A program made the position numbers and the translations under genes. Below the pieces are notes generated by a model. The model searched no databases and had not been told where the DNA came from. It saw nothing but the letters and a program-made list of their open reading frames with translations. 64,000 nucleotides of DNA from Cymbidium sinense (taxonomy: Eukaryota; Streptophyta; Magnoliopsida; Asparagales; Orchidaceae), in NCBI GenBank assembly GCA_021442155.1, contig CM038222.1, positions 112,037,121 to 112,101,120 on the forward strand, written 5' to 3'. Shown piece by piece: positions 46,501 through 59,300 of the stretch; the stretch's first letter is position 1; each line of letters opens with the position of its first letter.

Positions 46501-47699
46501 AATTGGTCAAATTAGATTTAATTAAGGCTTTGGTCAAGTTCAGTAATCAATTTAGAGTGAACTTGAGCCATTGGTTGCAATTAATTTGGTTTAGGTTGCA
46601 ATTTGGCTAGTTTGGGTTCATATGGGTTAAAGGGTTGACTTGGTCAACAGGCTAGATTGACTTGGTTTGACCTAATTCATGATAATTAATTAACTTATGA
46701 TGACCAACAAACATGACGTGAAGTTTGGATTGGCATAATTCACTTTGATTTGGATTGAATTAGATTTTAATTCATGTAGGTCAAATTGGCCACTTTGGGT
46801 CAAGTGAGTCAGTTGGGTTTAGTTTGCTTGATCAAGGCTTGATTCAAGTTTAGTTGAACTCACATATGGATTTATGATTGAAATATAAATCCATTTCCAA
46901 GAGATTTGAAGTCAAATGGATTTTCATTGATTTGACAATTTTCAAGTTCAAAGGGGTGAACATGAGTTTGACTTGGGTTTGATTTTTTTTATTTAAGTTT
47001 TGGTTTGAGGATTGAAGTTTATGTTTATATTTGGATTCATGATTGAAGGATTGATTAAATCATGAAGAAAAATCAAGAGTTTGGCTTAATTTGAAATTGA
47101 TATGGCTAAGTTCAAGATTTTTACTTGAAGGCTTAGGTTGGATTTTTGATTGAATTTGGATTTAATTTTTGAATTGATTCTTGGATATTTGAATTTATAA
47201 TTCATTTATGTTTTGTGAATATAAATGAGAATATAAACGGGTTATGAAAAAATTTCTTGAATTTGAATAAATTTGGATTTGATTTGAGCTAAGTCCATAA
47301 GAAAGAATCAAAGGGCTTAGGAAAGATTTTTGGAATTTGGATTTGTGTTTCAATCATGGATTTTGATTATTTGGAATTGATTCATGATTTGATAAAATCC
47401 ATTGAAATTGATTCAAGGTTTGATTTGGAGTTGAAGTTGATATGAGTTTGGAATTGATTTGAAATTGACTGGAAGGAAGGAAGTGAGGAGTTGATTCAAG
47501 CTATAGGGTAGGCAAATTTTCCTAATACCCCTAAGGAATGACCTATTCCTATGGCTAACTCTTCTAAGTCTCTAGGGTTAGGTTAAGTATTCACCTAATC
47601 ACTAGAAGTTTCTTAAGACCAAGGAGCTCTTAATGTCTAAGAGGAGCCCTATGTCTAAGATGGAGTGGTTGAGAGCTCATTCCAAAAATGAGGTCAATA
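40576..47699 (-). repeat. Element A 5' LTR (7124 bp)
   Basis: Collinear with the 3' LTR but shorter by 627 bp. About 460 bp are missing at 43812 (3' LTR equivalent about 23796-24256). The rest is lost in many deletions of one to a few bases, dense between 40700 and 43400. It ends GTCAATA at 47699, followed by the target duplication. Confidence 0.85.
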
Positions 47700-47704
47700 A
47701 TGGG
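47700..47704. repeat. Right target duplication ATGGG of element A
   Basis: Second copy of the five bases at 20389-20393. Beyond it B's LTR resumes at 47705. Confidence 0.85.
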
Positions 47705-49843
47705 GAGAGTGACCTTGGCTTGGTGAGTTCCCTTTGGTCCAAGGTAAGTTCTAAGGTTCATAAAGTGGGCTATGGAGCTCTAGGGATACTTCATTTGGCA
47801 TCTTGATGGCTGTTATGTAGATAACAAAGTGGACTTTGCCACTTATGGTAAGGATCCAATGTAAATGGCCTTGCACATTGGTCTATCCCCTCTGGCTTGG
47901 TTTGAAATAGGTTTAGGTAGATTTGAGAGTGCTTTAGGGATAATGTGGAGTGGGTTTGATTAGCCAAAGAGGTTCTATAGGATGGCTTGAAGTGGTTTAG
48001 CTCTATTTGGTCGAAAGGGTTCAATTAAGTCCACATTAGGTTGGGTTGACCAATTGGACAAATTGGGTCAAACCAAGGCTTTGGTTAGGTCTAAATCATG
48101 ATTTGGAATGTTTTGACATGATTAATTTGATATGATTTGGCTTAGGTTTGAATTTGACTCATTTGGATTCAAAAGGGTCAAATTGGTCAAATTGATCAAT
48201 TTGACTAATTTGACCAATTTGACCAATTTGACCAAATTGGGTTGAGTTAGATGTTGAGTCAAGTTCAAGTGGTTGATTTAAAATGGTTGTAGACTTTAGT
48301 TTGGTTTAATTTGAAATTAATTTGAATTTTGATCAATTTGACCTTTTAGGTCAATTTGGGCTAGATTGGATCAAGTCAATCAATTGGTCAACTTGGGCTC
48401 AATCATAGCTTTGGTCAAGTTTAATAAGTTATTTGAGATGAACTTGAGCCATTGGTTGCAATCAATTTGGATTAAATCATGATTTGACCCATTTTGGCTT
48501 GTTAGGCCAACTTGGGTCAACTTAGGTCAAGTGGCCAATTAGGCTTGGTTTGGCTCAATTGATGACTTTGGCATGTTCAATCATTGATTATGAATAGGTT
48601 TTGATCAATAGTTTCAATCAATTTAGCATATGGTAGATTTGGCAAGTTTGGGTTTCTTTTGGGCTAAGTGTTGACTTAGTCAAAGACTAGGTTTTACTTA
48701 GTTTAACCCAATTCAATGTGGTTGATCACCCCATGATGATTGTTGATCATGATTAAGGTTTAGATGGGCTTAGTTCAATCTAATTTGGGTTGGATTAGAA
48801 CTTGGCTCAAAAAGGTCCTTTAGGTCACTTTGGGTCAAGTGAGCCTAAATGGGTCAATTGGCTTGATCAAGGCATGATTCAAGTTTAATTGAACTTACAT
48901 ATGGATTAATAAATGAAATATAAATCCAATTGTAGTTGGTTTGGAGCCAAGTGGGTTTTGGTTCATCTGACAATTTCAGGTCATAAGGGCCAATTTAGGT
49001 TGACTTGGATTTGTTTGATAATGGTGGTTTATGTTTGTATTTGGATCAATGATTGTAGGAATAATTGAATCATGAAGAAATTCTTGAGTTTTGAGTTAAT
49101 TTGGGTTTCATTTAGCCAAGTTCAAAAATTTGGCTAAAAGGGCTAAAATTAGGAATTTGTTTAATTTGAGTTTGGTTTTGGTCATTGGAATTTATATTTC
49201 ATTTATATTTGTGAATACAAATGAAGATATAAATGGGTCATGAGAAAATTAATTGAGTTTGGAGTGATTTTGAAGCTTTGATTAAGCTCAAGGGTGTAGG
49301 TTGAAAGGGCTAATTTGGGTTTTGATTTGGTTCAATTTATTTTTGGTCATTAGAGGGCGAGTCTCATTTATATTTATGCACATAAATGAAGGAATGATTG
49401 ATTTATAAAGAAATCAACCAAATTTGATTAGTTTGAAGGAGTTTTGGCTAAGCACATGAAGGTGGCTTATGTGGCTTAAGAAGAGATTTTTGGAATTTGG
49501 AGTTTGGAGTTGATCATGGATTTCAATCATTTAGAATTTGGATTTGATTTTGGGGTTTGAAATTCGATTTGAAATTGGATTTGATTTTAAAATTTGAATT
49601 TGAATTTGAGGTTTGGCTTGAAAGAAGGAAGCAAGGATTGGGTTTGGGCTATAGGGTAGGCAAGTCTTCTTAAATCCTTAAGGAACAACCTATTCCTATG
49701 GCTCTCTTCTAAGTCTGTAAGGTTAGGTTAAGTGTTCACCTAATCACTAGAAGTTTCTTAAGACTAAGGTACTCTCAGTGTCTATAAGAGTCCTAGATTT
49801 ATGATGAGGAAGTTGAGAACTCACTCCAAAAGTGAGGTCAACA
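47705..49843 (-). repeat. Element B 3' LTR, right part
   Basis: Resumes after A and matches the last 1.6-2 kb of A's LTR (for example 48035-48130 with 26640-26720, and 49640-49843 with 27960-28144). It ends GAGGTCAACA. The first 300 bp has no clear counterpart. Joined with 14568-20393 the LTR is 7965 bp. Confidence 0.8.
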
Positions 49844-52315
49844 AAGGGAGCCTAATATGTGCGGTGTGACTGAGAAGGCACACCGCACATATTGGTGTTA
49901 ATTGAAATGATCAATGACGTTCAAAAGATCATAAGCACTAGAAAAAAATGATCTATTCCTAAACTCGAGGTGTAGAAGGAATTATGATCGTAGTGCAATG
50001 CAACTCCACTCATGCCAAAGGCATAAGGGAGGAAGAAGGGATCCACCAAGGGATCAAGCATGTGAATCTTCCATTAGGGAAGCATGTTCAAATTATTCGC
50101 TAGGGATAAGAAGTTGATGAGATTTCTTTTTAAGGGTGCACTCATTGGGGAATGCAAGTTTGAATTGGATTTAGTTGACTCCACTGGGGAAGTTAGGTTG
50201 ATTGATATCTCATTGGGGAGAAATTGATTGATTATTTATTTACGTTTTGGATTTTAAGATGAACCCTGTCAGTTTATGATGGATCGCACTAAGAAGGGGC
50301 CATATTGGCCTAAGCCTATATCAGATTTACAAATCCAAAGAGGTAATGCACCGGCCACATGGTAGAACTATCCAACCTAAGGGGTTGCCTTTCGGTGTAT
50401 AACAGTTGTGCTAGGGAGGAGCTGCAATAGACTTATATCTCCAAAAGCAAGGGACAACCGATGGGGTGATCGGTTGGATGAAACAAATTGAACACAAGCT
50501 AGGGCGACTACTTAATGAATTGCTCTGGGGACTTACATCAACTCAGAAGTAGTTAAGATGATGTCATTTGTTTGGAAATCATTTATTTTAATTTCATTTA
50601 TTTTAATTTGATGGATCCCCTCAGTTTATAATGGATCCACTAAGAAGGGGCTAACACTAACCTAGACCTGTCTTAGATTTACAAATCCAAAGGGATAGTC
50701 TACCTGCCATGAAGTAGAACTAATCAACCAAAGGGGTGCCTTTTGGTTTGCAATGGCCAAGTTAGGAAGAAAGCCCGGGGACTCACATCTTCTTATACAA
50801 GGAACCACTGGGGTGATCAGTTGCTTGCGCAATAAATCAGACCCGACCTAGGGCTACCCGTAGATTTGAAATGATCATGCTGAAAAGAATGTGTAACAGA
50901 CTTATATCTTTCAAAGCAAAGATGACTGCTTGGGTAACTTGTTGGTGGCACAACAAGTTGAACCTGACCTAAGGATGACTACTGAGAGAGTACCGACCCA
51001 GGGACTTATCTCAACTCAAGGTAGTCAGGCAATTCTTATAAGGAGTTTTGCTGACACTGCCCTAAAGATAGGATGCCTGCTTGGGAAAGGGGCCACTGGG
51101 GGCTTGAATTCTTGATCCACAAGCAAAGATATATTTTATTTATTTTATGTTTGTGTGAACCCTATTGGTTTGCGAGTGATTACATTGAGAAGGAGCTTAT
51201 ATTAACCTAGTCCTATCTCAGACTTTACTGGACCAAAGGAGAAGCTACGCATCCGTTGAAAAAATTCTCCAACCATAGGGGTGGCTACTAGGAAAGGGGG
51301 ACTGTCCAATCTAAGAGTAACCGGGGTAGTGTCTAAATGGGGTCGCTAAGGACATGATCCAAATAGAGTGCACACAGGGGAGGTGCCACTGGGGGCGTTA
51401 TCCAAAACCCTGTAAAAGAAAGCCTGTAGGTATTCGGTGGCCAACTCAAGGAGAAAGCACGGGGAATCACATATGCTAGGAATGGTGTATCCATTAGGTG
51501 GGTCATCATCAGCATGGAGATAACCAACCAACCTAAGGTGCCCGTTGATTTACAATAATAAATCTAGAAAGAAGGCGTGTAGACTTACATCCCTCCAAAG
51601 TGGAACAGATCTCTGGGATAGTCTGCCTTCGACTTGACAGGGGCTATCCAACCTAGGGCGACCACTAAGCGGGAGTCCTATGTAAGGACTAAACCCAAGC
51701 TTGAAGTAGTCAAGAGGAAAGGAGCCTCTAGGGGACTTATGCTAAACCTCAAATATACTCGACCTAGTTAGTGCATGATGGATAGTTTAGAAAGAAAGCA
51801 TGTCGGCTTACATCTTATTAAACGAAGTCAATATGGGGTAGATTATTGATTATGCAGTAAGACCTACCTGACTAACAAGGTGCTCATTAGTTTGTAATGG
51901 TCAAATCAGGAAGAAAGCACGGGGACTCACATATGCCAGGCAAGTGACCACTAGGATGACATACTAGCGAGGTAGTATATCAGCCCGACCTAGAGCAACT
52001 AATGAGTGAGTGTCACTGGGGGCTTGCTCCCACTTCAAAATAGCCTGAGACAAAAGATATGTATTTTCTTGTGGTGTGAAAGAAGGAATAAGATGCCACT
52101 TGGGTTCTCTCACACCTATCCTAATAGCTCCGGAGGATCGACTGTGATTTGTGTTTGCGTTGTGAAGGGATAGGTTGCCGCTTGGGTTCTCTTACACCTA
52201 ACCTAAACACATTGTGACGGATTTGAAAGAAAGATATGTTTTTAACACATAAAAGATGGAATTTGATGTAAAAAGAAGTTTTATTGATGATTATTTTCAA
52301 ATAAGATTTTATGGA
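49844..52315 (-). repeat. Element B 3' UTR with tandem repeats
   Basis: Same organisation as A 28145-31130. Units with CAGTTTATGATGGATC or CAGTTTATAATGGATC-type words start near 50267, 50623 and 51160, and GGGGACTCACAT-type words recur near 50778 and 51922. Small frames (50930-51115, 51333-51531) are repeat translations. Non-coding. Confidence 0.7.
49854..49893. other. 15-bp perfect stem-loop at the B 3' LTR/internal junction
   Basis: AATATGTGCGGTGTG (49854-49868) pairs exactly with 49879-49893 around a 10-nt loop. It starts 11 bases inside the LTR edge, where a polypurine tract is normally found. A has a structure at the same place with different sequence. Confidence 0.8.
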
Positions 52316-53700
52316 TAATATTTCTTTAAGTAGAGCCCATTAATTAGAAGCATAGGGCACTCTCTCTTATAATTTATAAGTTGATAAGATCCTCATTGGT
52401 AGGCATTCTCTATGGCAAAAGGGCCTTCCCAAGTGGGTTCAAACTTGCCTCCCATCTTTCAACGGGCAATAATTAGAACTAAAACAAGCTCTCCTACTAG
52501 AAAAGCTCTAGGATGAACCAACTTATTGTGAGCTTGAATCATTTCAACTTTGTACAACTCGAGGTTCTGACATGCCTTAAGGCATCTCTTCTCCTAACCT
52601 TTGAGCTCTTCTAACCGCAACTTGGCATTTTGCTCTATAGTAATCTTGCTACCCATAGCTATCCTTAGTGATGGGAGTTGGACTTCTAATGGTAGAATGG
52701 CTTCGAACTCATACACTAAGTAAAATGGGGTAGATTGAGTTAGAGTTCTGTATGTGGTGCGGTAGGCCCACAAGGCTTCAACCAACTGCTCATGCCACCA
52801 TCTTTTATTATCATCGAGTGTCTTCTTTAATATTTAGATAAGAGTTTTGTTGAATGCTTTTGCTAGCCAGTTTGCCCTTGGGTAGTAGATAGTAGAAAAT
52901 TTCTAATCTATGTTATGTCTTTGGGCAAAGCTATTGATTTTGTTCTCTTGAATGCAATACCATTATCAAATATAATTTGTCGAGGCACCCCAAACTTATA
53001 TACGATATGGTTCCTGAAAAATTGGAGTACATTTTGTGCTGTGACCTCTTTAAGTGGTATTGCCTCCGCCCACTTGGAAAAGTAGTCGATGGCAGCTAGA
53101 ATGAACCGATGACCCTTGGAAGAAGGAGGATCAATCAGACACACTATGTCAGTGCCCCAACACTCAAATGGCCACGAGGCCAATGTAGGGTGTAGCATGT
53201 TGGGTGGTTGATGCAGGACCACACCATGCACCCGATATTGGTTGCATCTCCTAGCAATATCCATGTAGTATGTAATCATCATGGGCTAATAGTATCCTAT
53301 TCTTTTAATCATGGCTTTCATCTTCGGATTGGATTGGTGAGCTCCGCATAAACCAGAATGTATATCAGCCATAATCTTATGGGCTTTGTGTTTGGCTAGA
53401 TAACGTAACCACATATGATTGAAAGACCGCCGATACAAGGTGTCTCCTACGAGAGTTTAGGAAAGGGCTCTCTGCTTCAGCTGATGTGCTACTGAGTTCT
53501 CTTAAGGTAGTTTACCTATATTTAGATAATTCATGAATGGTTGCCTCCAATCTGACTCCTCATCCTTTTTGGTAATGGCAACCTCCCCTTCAAGAGAGAA
53601 TCCTTTGATGAGTTCAACATCAATAAGGGATATGACTTGTCTATTTTGATCCCTTATTAAATTGGAATCATCTTCTAAGTATGCTAACTCCTTGGTGAGC
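52316..53700 (-). pseudogene. Element B integrase remnant
   Basis: The open stretch 52908-53282 reads YYMDIARRCNQYRVHGVVLH, so the zinc-site CxxC has lost its second Cys to Tyr. The core follows: WPFECWGTDIV (first Asp kept), AIDYFSKWAEAIPLKEVTAQ and GVPRQIIFDNGIAF (second Asp kept). The catalytic Glu region near 52860 reads NWLAKAFNKTL where the family has a Glu before the Ala, so the Glu is Lys. A stop follows KTLI. 52594-52785 (VEALWAYRTTYRTLTQSTPF) is the conserved post-core segment. It is inactive as it stands. Confidence 0.82.
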
Positions 53701-54715
53701 TTGGCCAATGCATCTGCTACAACATTATCTCCTTGAGAAATCTTGTAAATAGTAACCTCTAGGATCTAAGCCAACAACTCCATGATGTACTTATGGTAAT
53801 CATGGAGCTTAAGCTTTAGAACTTTATAGGATCCAGTAATTTGGTTGATGATGAGTTGGGAATCCCCAAAGATGTTGATGCTAACTCCAGACTGATAATT
53901 AGAGCCTCATATTCAGCTTTAATGTTGGCTAATGGATTAGACAGATGATATGAGAATCTCATCACTTCGAGGTCCACAGTTAGGAGAACTATTCCTACCC
54001 ATGTCTTCCTTGGAAGAGTAGATTATGGTCCTTCTCCTCTTTGAAAGGAAGCCGCACCATCAAAATGCATCTCCTAATGGTGAATTCTAGTGTCCACTAA
54101 GTTCATGATTTGTTCATCAGGGATGTCTTCACTAAGCGAGGAATCAACAAGAAGTAGGTGTGCTGCTAAGAAATCCGCTAGTGCCTGTCCTTTCACAGCA
54201 TAGAGGGGTACGAATTAGATGTAAAATAGTGATAAAATTATGGACCATCATGCCAGCCATCTAGATAACGTTGGCCGTGTCTTGAGATATTGCAGTGGAT
54301 TGATTCTAGAGATCAGATTCAGCTTATGAGAAATTATGTAATGTCATAGCTTTTGGGATGAAAAGATTAAAGCTAGGTAATGCTTCTCAATAGGTGGGTA
54401 GTTTACCTCAGCATGGATTAGATGACGATTGAGGTAGTAGAGAGCATTTTCTTTCCCTTTGTCATTGGCTTTGGCCAACAAAGCGCCAAGGGAGTCGTCT
54501 AATGCAGCAGTGTAGAAGATCAATGGCTTTCCTGGGATAGGGGCTGCTAGAACTGGTGGCTTTATCAGGTAGTGCTTGATGTCTTTATAGGCATGCTAGC
54601 ACTTGTCATCCCACTTGAACTTTGCATCCTTTTTGACAAGTGCGGAAAATGGCTGACATCATCTTGATAAGTTGGATATGAAGCGTCTTGGATATGCCAA
54701 CCTCCCTTAGAATGA
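53700..54715 (-). pseudogene. Element B RNase H region remnant
   Basis: Broken frames between RT and integrase. NPLANIKAEYEALI-like coding near 53900-53950 matches the gypsy RNase H motif that carries the catalytic Glu. Upstream, KAIDLL and related pieces match the RT connection domain. This whole segment is missing from A, whose flanking sequence joins at 32430. Many stops. Confidence 0.65.
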
Positions 54716-55560
54716 TCTAAGTTGAGTTAGACTTTTAGGGGGTGGCATTTCTATGATAGTCTTGATCTTCTCTGGATTGATCTCCATTCCTCGATGTCGG
54801 ACAACAAACCCAAAGAATTTCCCTGAAGCTACCCTGAGTGCACGCTTCAAGGGATTCATCTTTAGGTTAAATTATCTTAATTGTTTGAAAACTACTCTCA
54901 AGTCAAAGAGATAGTCTTCTTTTTCTTTGATTTTGACTACTAGGTCATCAACATAGCATTCAACTTGATGATGAATGAGTTCATTAAAGATCTGAGTCAT
55001 GGTCTGCTGGTAAGTAGCACCAACATTTTTAAAGCTGAAAGATATGACCTTATAACAATAGATTTCGATCGGAGTTCAAAAAGTATTGTTTCTTTCATCC
55101 TCAGGGGCAGCCTTGATTTGATTGTAGCCAAATGACCCATGCATAAAGGAGAATACTACATGAGATGCGACAATGTCTACCACCAATTCCATTATAGGAA
55201 GTGGAAATTCATCTTTAGGAAATGCTTTATTCAGATCCCAAAAATCGATGCTTATGCAAATTTGGCCATTCTTTTTCTTAATTGGGATGACACTGGCTAA
55301 CTAGGTAAGGTATTTTTCTTCCCTGATAAAGTCAGCATCGATCAATTTCTTGATTTCAGAAGTGACTTATTATTCAATTTCTAATTGCATGTGTCAATTT
55401 TCTTGCTTGATAGGGTTAGCATTAGGATCTATTGCTAGCTTGTCGACTGCCACATCAGGAGATAAACTGGGCACTTCTTCATAACTCCATGTGAAGTAGT
55501 CCTTAAACTCAGCTAATAGCTTAAATAAGTCATTGGTTTCTTCTTCATTTAATAAGAAAT
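54716..55560 (-). pseudogene. Element B reverse transcriptase remnant
   Basis: Reads DELKEINLGTKEDPRPTYIN and SYEEVPSLSPDVAVDKLAID, then in broken frames GYNQIKAAPEDERN and the active site CYVDDLVVK (YVDD at 54944-54955), then PPPKSLTQLRS. The KEFxxxFxWSYEEMPxLxPxVAV N-terminal block is characteristic of the Tat lineage. Confidence 0.8.
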
Positions 55561-56945
55561 TAATGTACGTTGGGCGTGGATCTTCTTTTGTTCCCAAGTT
55601 AATTTCTTTGAGTTCGTCAATGGTTGATCTGATTTCTTCTTCAAACTCTAGTGGTGCATCTTTGACTTCAGGCTCATTTGGGTCATCTGAAGTCTTTAAA
55701 CATGCCTCCTTGTAAGAGTTAACATGATTCAAAAAGAAGCTATTAGACCCCAAATGAGTGGTGATGACTAGGAAATGATTGTCATCATCGACAGGACCCA
55801 ATGTGTCAAATCCTAGTCCCGATCTTGATTAAGAGTACCTAGTTTGGTTGCCCCATAATCTTTTAAAGTAGTTCAACCTATGTTTAGACCAAGTATGTGA
55901 GATTAATCCCTTCTTTGCTAAGTTAATAACACAAGGTCAATACCAATCAAGAGGCAGTTGTATTAAATCTTTATATGAATCATCCTCAAGTTCTACATCG
56001 ACTTCCTGACTTGAGGATGATGCTCCCAACAAAAACCTCTTCGGCCTAACATCTGTGGATGACTTAGGGGCCTCCTTAACTACCAAGCCTTCGACTTTCT
56101 GGGAGGAAAGTGCATTTAGAGCTAAAGTTCCCAACTGCTACCTGACTATTCTACATAATGATTTGGATACACTCATGCTTTGCTTGGAGGCCTGGTCTTC
56201 ACCACTAATTGGCTCAAACGTCACCTCCAAAGGGACCTGCTAAGAGGGGTTGGGTAGCGTGCTAACCACATGAGACTCATCCTCTAAATTGGACTCTAAG
56301 TCTATATGGATAGCGAGGATACTCCTGTGAGCTGGAACATAACTCCTACTGGTTGGCCATCAGTAAGGAGGTCTTCCATCTCTAGAACTGCCTCTGAATT
56401 TGCCTCTTCCTCTACTTGGTAGAGGTCAAGTCATCCTACCCATATGTTCATATGGAGGAATGAACTGTAGGCAGAATCTAACATCTAGCTTTACCTCTTC
56501 CTCGGTGTCTGATTCTCGCTCACTTGTGCTTTCTTTTTCTTTTCCCTTTTCTTTTCTTTTTCTTTTTTAATTTCTTTTTCTTTTTCTATTTTATTTTCTT
56601 TTGATTTTGAAATTTCACCAAGTTCATGAGAATATATTTTTTGGTTTGGAGGAAGATAGTAGGCTACATCTTCATAAATCTCGACGTCTATAACTGAGAA
56701 TGGCTTCAAGTCTTCTTTGACATAATACTTGATTCCTCATCTTTTTAATTTGATGCACTAGTGCAAAGAAGATGGAACCATGTTGTTTGCATGTATCCAA
56801 GAACTACCAAACAAAGCAGTGAATTTTGTATTGGAATTTATTATGTAGAACTGGCCTCTATCTTCCAGTCATCTATTTCTAGTGGTAACACTATGGAGCC
56901 TAAAGCCCTCTTGCCTTGTTCATTGAATCCTCTCAACATTATCTG
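55560..56945 (-). pseudogene. Element B protease-RT linker region
   Basis: Parallel to A 33301-34500. Open pieces include 55937-56134 (LLGASSSSQEVDVELEDDSY) and 56491-56709, which ends in a lysine/glutamate repeat encoded by the C/T tract at 56525-56605. No enzyme domain is recognised. Confidence 0.6.
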
Positions 56946-57240
56946 ATCTCCTCAGAGTTCAGAGATGTTGATCCTCAAGTAGGCAAAGGTTCTTAGACTC
57001 ATAATATTCAGTAATCCACCTTTATTAACTAACACCCTGGAGAGCCTGAATCTGCCCATATCCACTATGATGTAGAGGGGATGATTGTGCTCCATTGTCC
57101 CTAAAAGAAGGTCTTCATCAGTGAATGTAACTCCTTGAGCTTCTTTTGAAAAATATGCCTCCTCTCCAATAGCGGTCAGCTGAGCTAAGCATATCTCTAA
57201 ATCAAGAAGGGCTTTGATCAATGATTCCCTCATCTCCTTA
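56946..57240 (-). pseudogene. Element B aspartic protease remnant
   Basis: EHNHPLYIIVDMGRFRLSRV is followed by LVNKGGLLNIMSLRTFAYLR. The retropepsin D-S-G-A-S motif has become NKGGL, so the catalytic Asp is lost. It is preceded by LLDLEICLAQLTAIGEEAYF. Collinear with A 34500-34740. Confidence 0.75.
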
Positions 57241-59300
57241 GATAAGATAAGGGCGTCATATATGTTTAGTTTAGCTGGAAACTTTCTCAGGTGAGCAAGA
57301 ATATTATAGTCAACTCTAGGTTGTCGTCCACAAGCATATCCATAGGTGGAGTATCCTGTGGAGGGGCTTCTTGGCTTCTAAAACCAATGACTTGTTTACC
57401 CTTATCCTGAGGTGCTACCCTAGGAGGTAGAACTTTGCCACTATGAAGGTTAACTTCGGTGACTTCATGAGATGGTTTAGTGGAAAGTTCTACCTGCTCA
57501 TTAGGTTCACATATAATTTCTCCTATGGGATCATCAGAGTCAGATGACTCCAAGTCTATCTCAATGGGTGAACCCGAGTGATTTAAAAATGCGTAATCCA
57601 TCTTGAAATCAGAAAGGAGTGGATCAAAATTGTTATAATTATTAGTACTTGGAGAGCTTTCTACATGAATAAAATCATCAAGATCATCAAAAGTAGAGAG
57701 AATTTAAGAAGAATCAGTCTTTTTCTTCATTGATTTCTTAGATTTTGATAAAGGTCAAAAGTAAAAATCAAGTAAAGTAAGTAGGGTGAGGGATTTGGCA
57801 CCACTTCCACTGATATAGTATGACTGATAGAAGAAGAACTAGTCAAGGAGTCAGAATGCAACTGGTAGGAGTGACTCGGTGGTTATGCTATGTCGCCGCA
57901 CTGGGGCTTCTACCTCGCTCAAGTTGTCTTTAGCTACTTGCAAACCTTACTTAGAGTTGGAGGTTTGAGCTCCTTCAAGAACCTGTAAGGGAAACTTTCT
58001 AATCTTAGAAATTATTTTCTTGGAGGTTCAGGATAGGGAGATATCCCAACCTTCCTTTATCTTGAGGAGATCGCGTGTGTCCCCAAGGATTACTCTAACA
58101 GAACTAGAGTGTTATTCTAATTGGTATTCCTTAGGGATAATAAAGACACCTGACTTGTAGATGCTCAAGCTAGTCTTTAAAGGTAAAGCAATATTCCAAG
58201 ACATGTCCTAGCATGCAGTGGTATGAGCAATAGTTTGGATCATGACTCTTGCCCACATCCTCCATCCTCCTAGGCTTTGATAACTAAAAATCAAGTTTCT
58301 TCAAGAGATTCTTGAAGATCTTCCTAACTACCTCCCTTTTGAATGAATAAGGTTTATTAATTTTGTCGACAAAAGTAGGTACATAATAGTTACCCGTTGG
58401 TGGATAAGAATCACTCGTGGATGAGGATATCGGTGGGGTGGAGAGACCATTAAACCGAGGTATGGTGGCTAAGATGGTGGCAAAGGAGGTGGAGGAGGTC
58501 AGGAGGATCTCGCTGCCCCAGCTACCGCTTCCCCTTATCAACTACTATGACTGCCCTTGAATTTTTCTCAAATGCCTTCTACGATCTTTGCTTGGCTGAC
58601 TAATCTTGGAAAGGTAACTATTTGACCTCTCCTAGTAGACTAGCCGCCTTGTTGATTAATTCTCAAATGTCTTAATGGTGAATTCTTTAAGCATGAAGGC
58701 AACCAGGCCCTGAATATTCTTGAGTAGAATTATAATGGAATGTTGTTTAGATAATTATGGTTTACTTTTCATACTTAAATTGTGCCATCTAAGAATGTAA
58801 TCAATAAGGGACTCACTAGGGTGTTGTTGAGCTACAACGAGATCGCCCACGGTTACCCTTTGCTGAGCTCCAGCAAATCTCTTAATAAAAATCTACTCTA
58901 ACACAACAAATGTCTTCACTGAACCATTGGATAGTTCAGCATATCAATCAAATGCAATGCCCATCAAACTGGTGATAATGAGATGAAATAAGAGTGCATC
59001 GCTGCCACTGGTGTTGCAACATCCGGCTCTAAAATATGCTATATGCTACCGGGGGTTCCCATTGCCATAAAAAAATTTGAAGGATGGAGGCACAAAGCTC
59101 TTAGGGTATTGAACACCATCAAATTCCTTTAGGTAGAGTATACCTTTTGGAATAGATGAGCCACCTCAGGCTTGGGCCAACGCATCCCTCACTTGTTGCT
59201 CCACCATGTGTTTGATGTCTTTTTTATGCATGGAGGTGCTATCCACCACCTTCCAATGAAATCTATCGCTGTCTCCCTCTACAGGAATGCATCTAGGATG
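57241..59300 (-). pseudogene. Element B gag remnant
   Basis: Gag core in broken frames at 58560-59290 (MVEQQ, QYPKSF, NTSGSDALLF, IKRFAGAQQRVTVGDLVVAQ). 58284-58541 encodes NKPYSFKREVVRKIFKNLL. 57287-57601 encodes an acidic linker with IDLESSDSDDPIGEIICEPN and EVNLHSGKVLPPR before the protease. It is similar to A throughout. Confidence 0.75.

Larger units (their letters stand above)
20394..47699 (-). mobile_element. Element A: nested Tat/Ogre-like Ty3/gypsy retrotransposon, 27.3 kb
   Basis: Complete end to end in the window: 3' LTR 20394-28144 (7751 bp), internal region 28145-40575 (12.4 kb), 5' LTR 40576-47699 (7124 bp). The LTR termini are TGTGGTG and GTCAACA on the plus strand (TATGGTG and GTCAATA in the 5' copy, both explicable by C-to-T change on one strand). 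It is flanked by the ATGGG duplication and inserted in B's 3' LTR. The coding part is decayed, with RNase H and part of integrase deleted. Without those it would depend on enzymes supplied by another copy. Confidence 0.88.
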
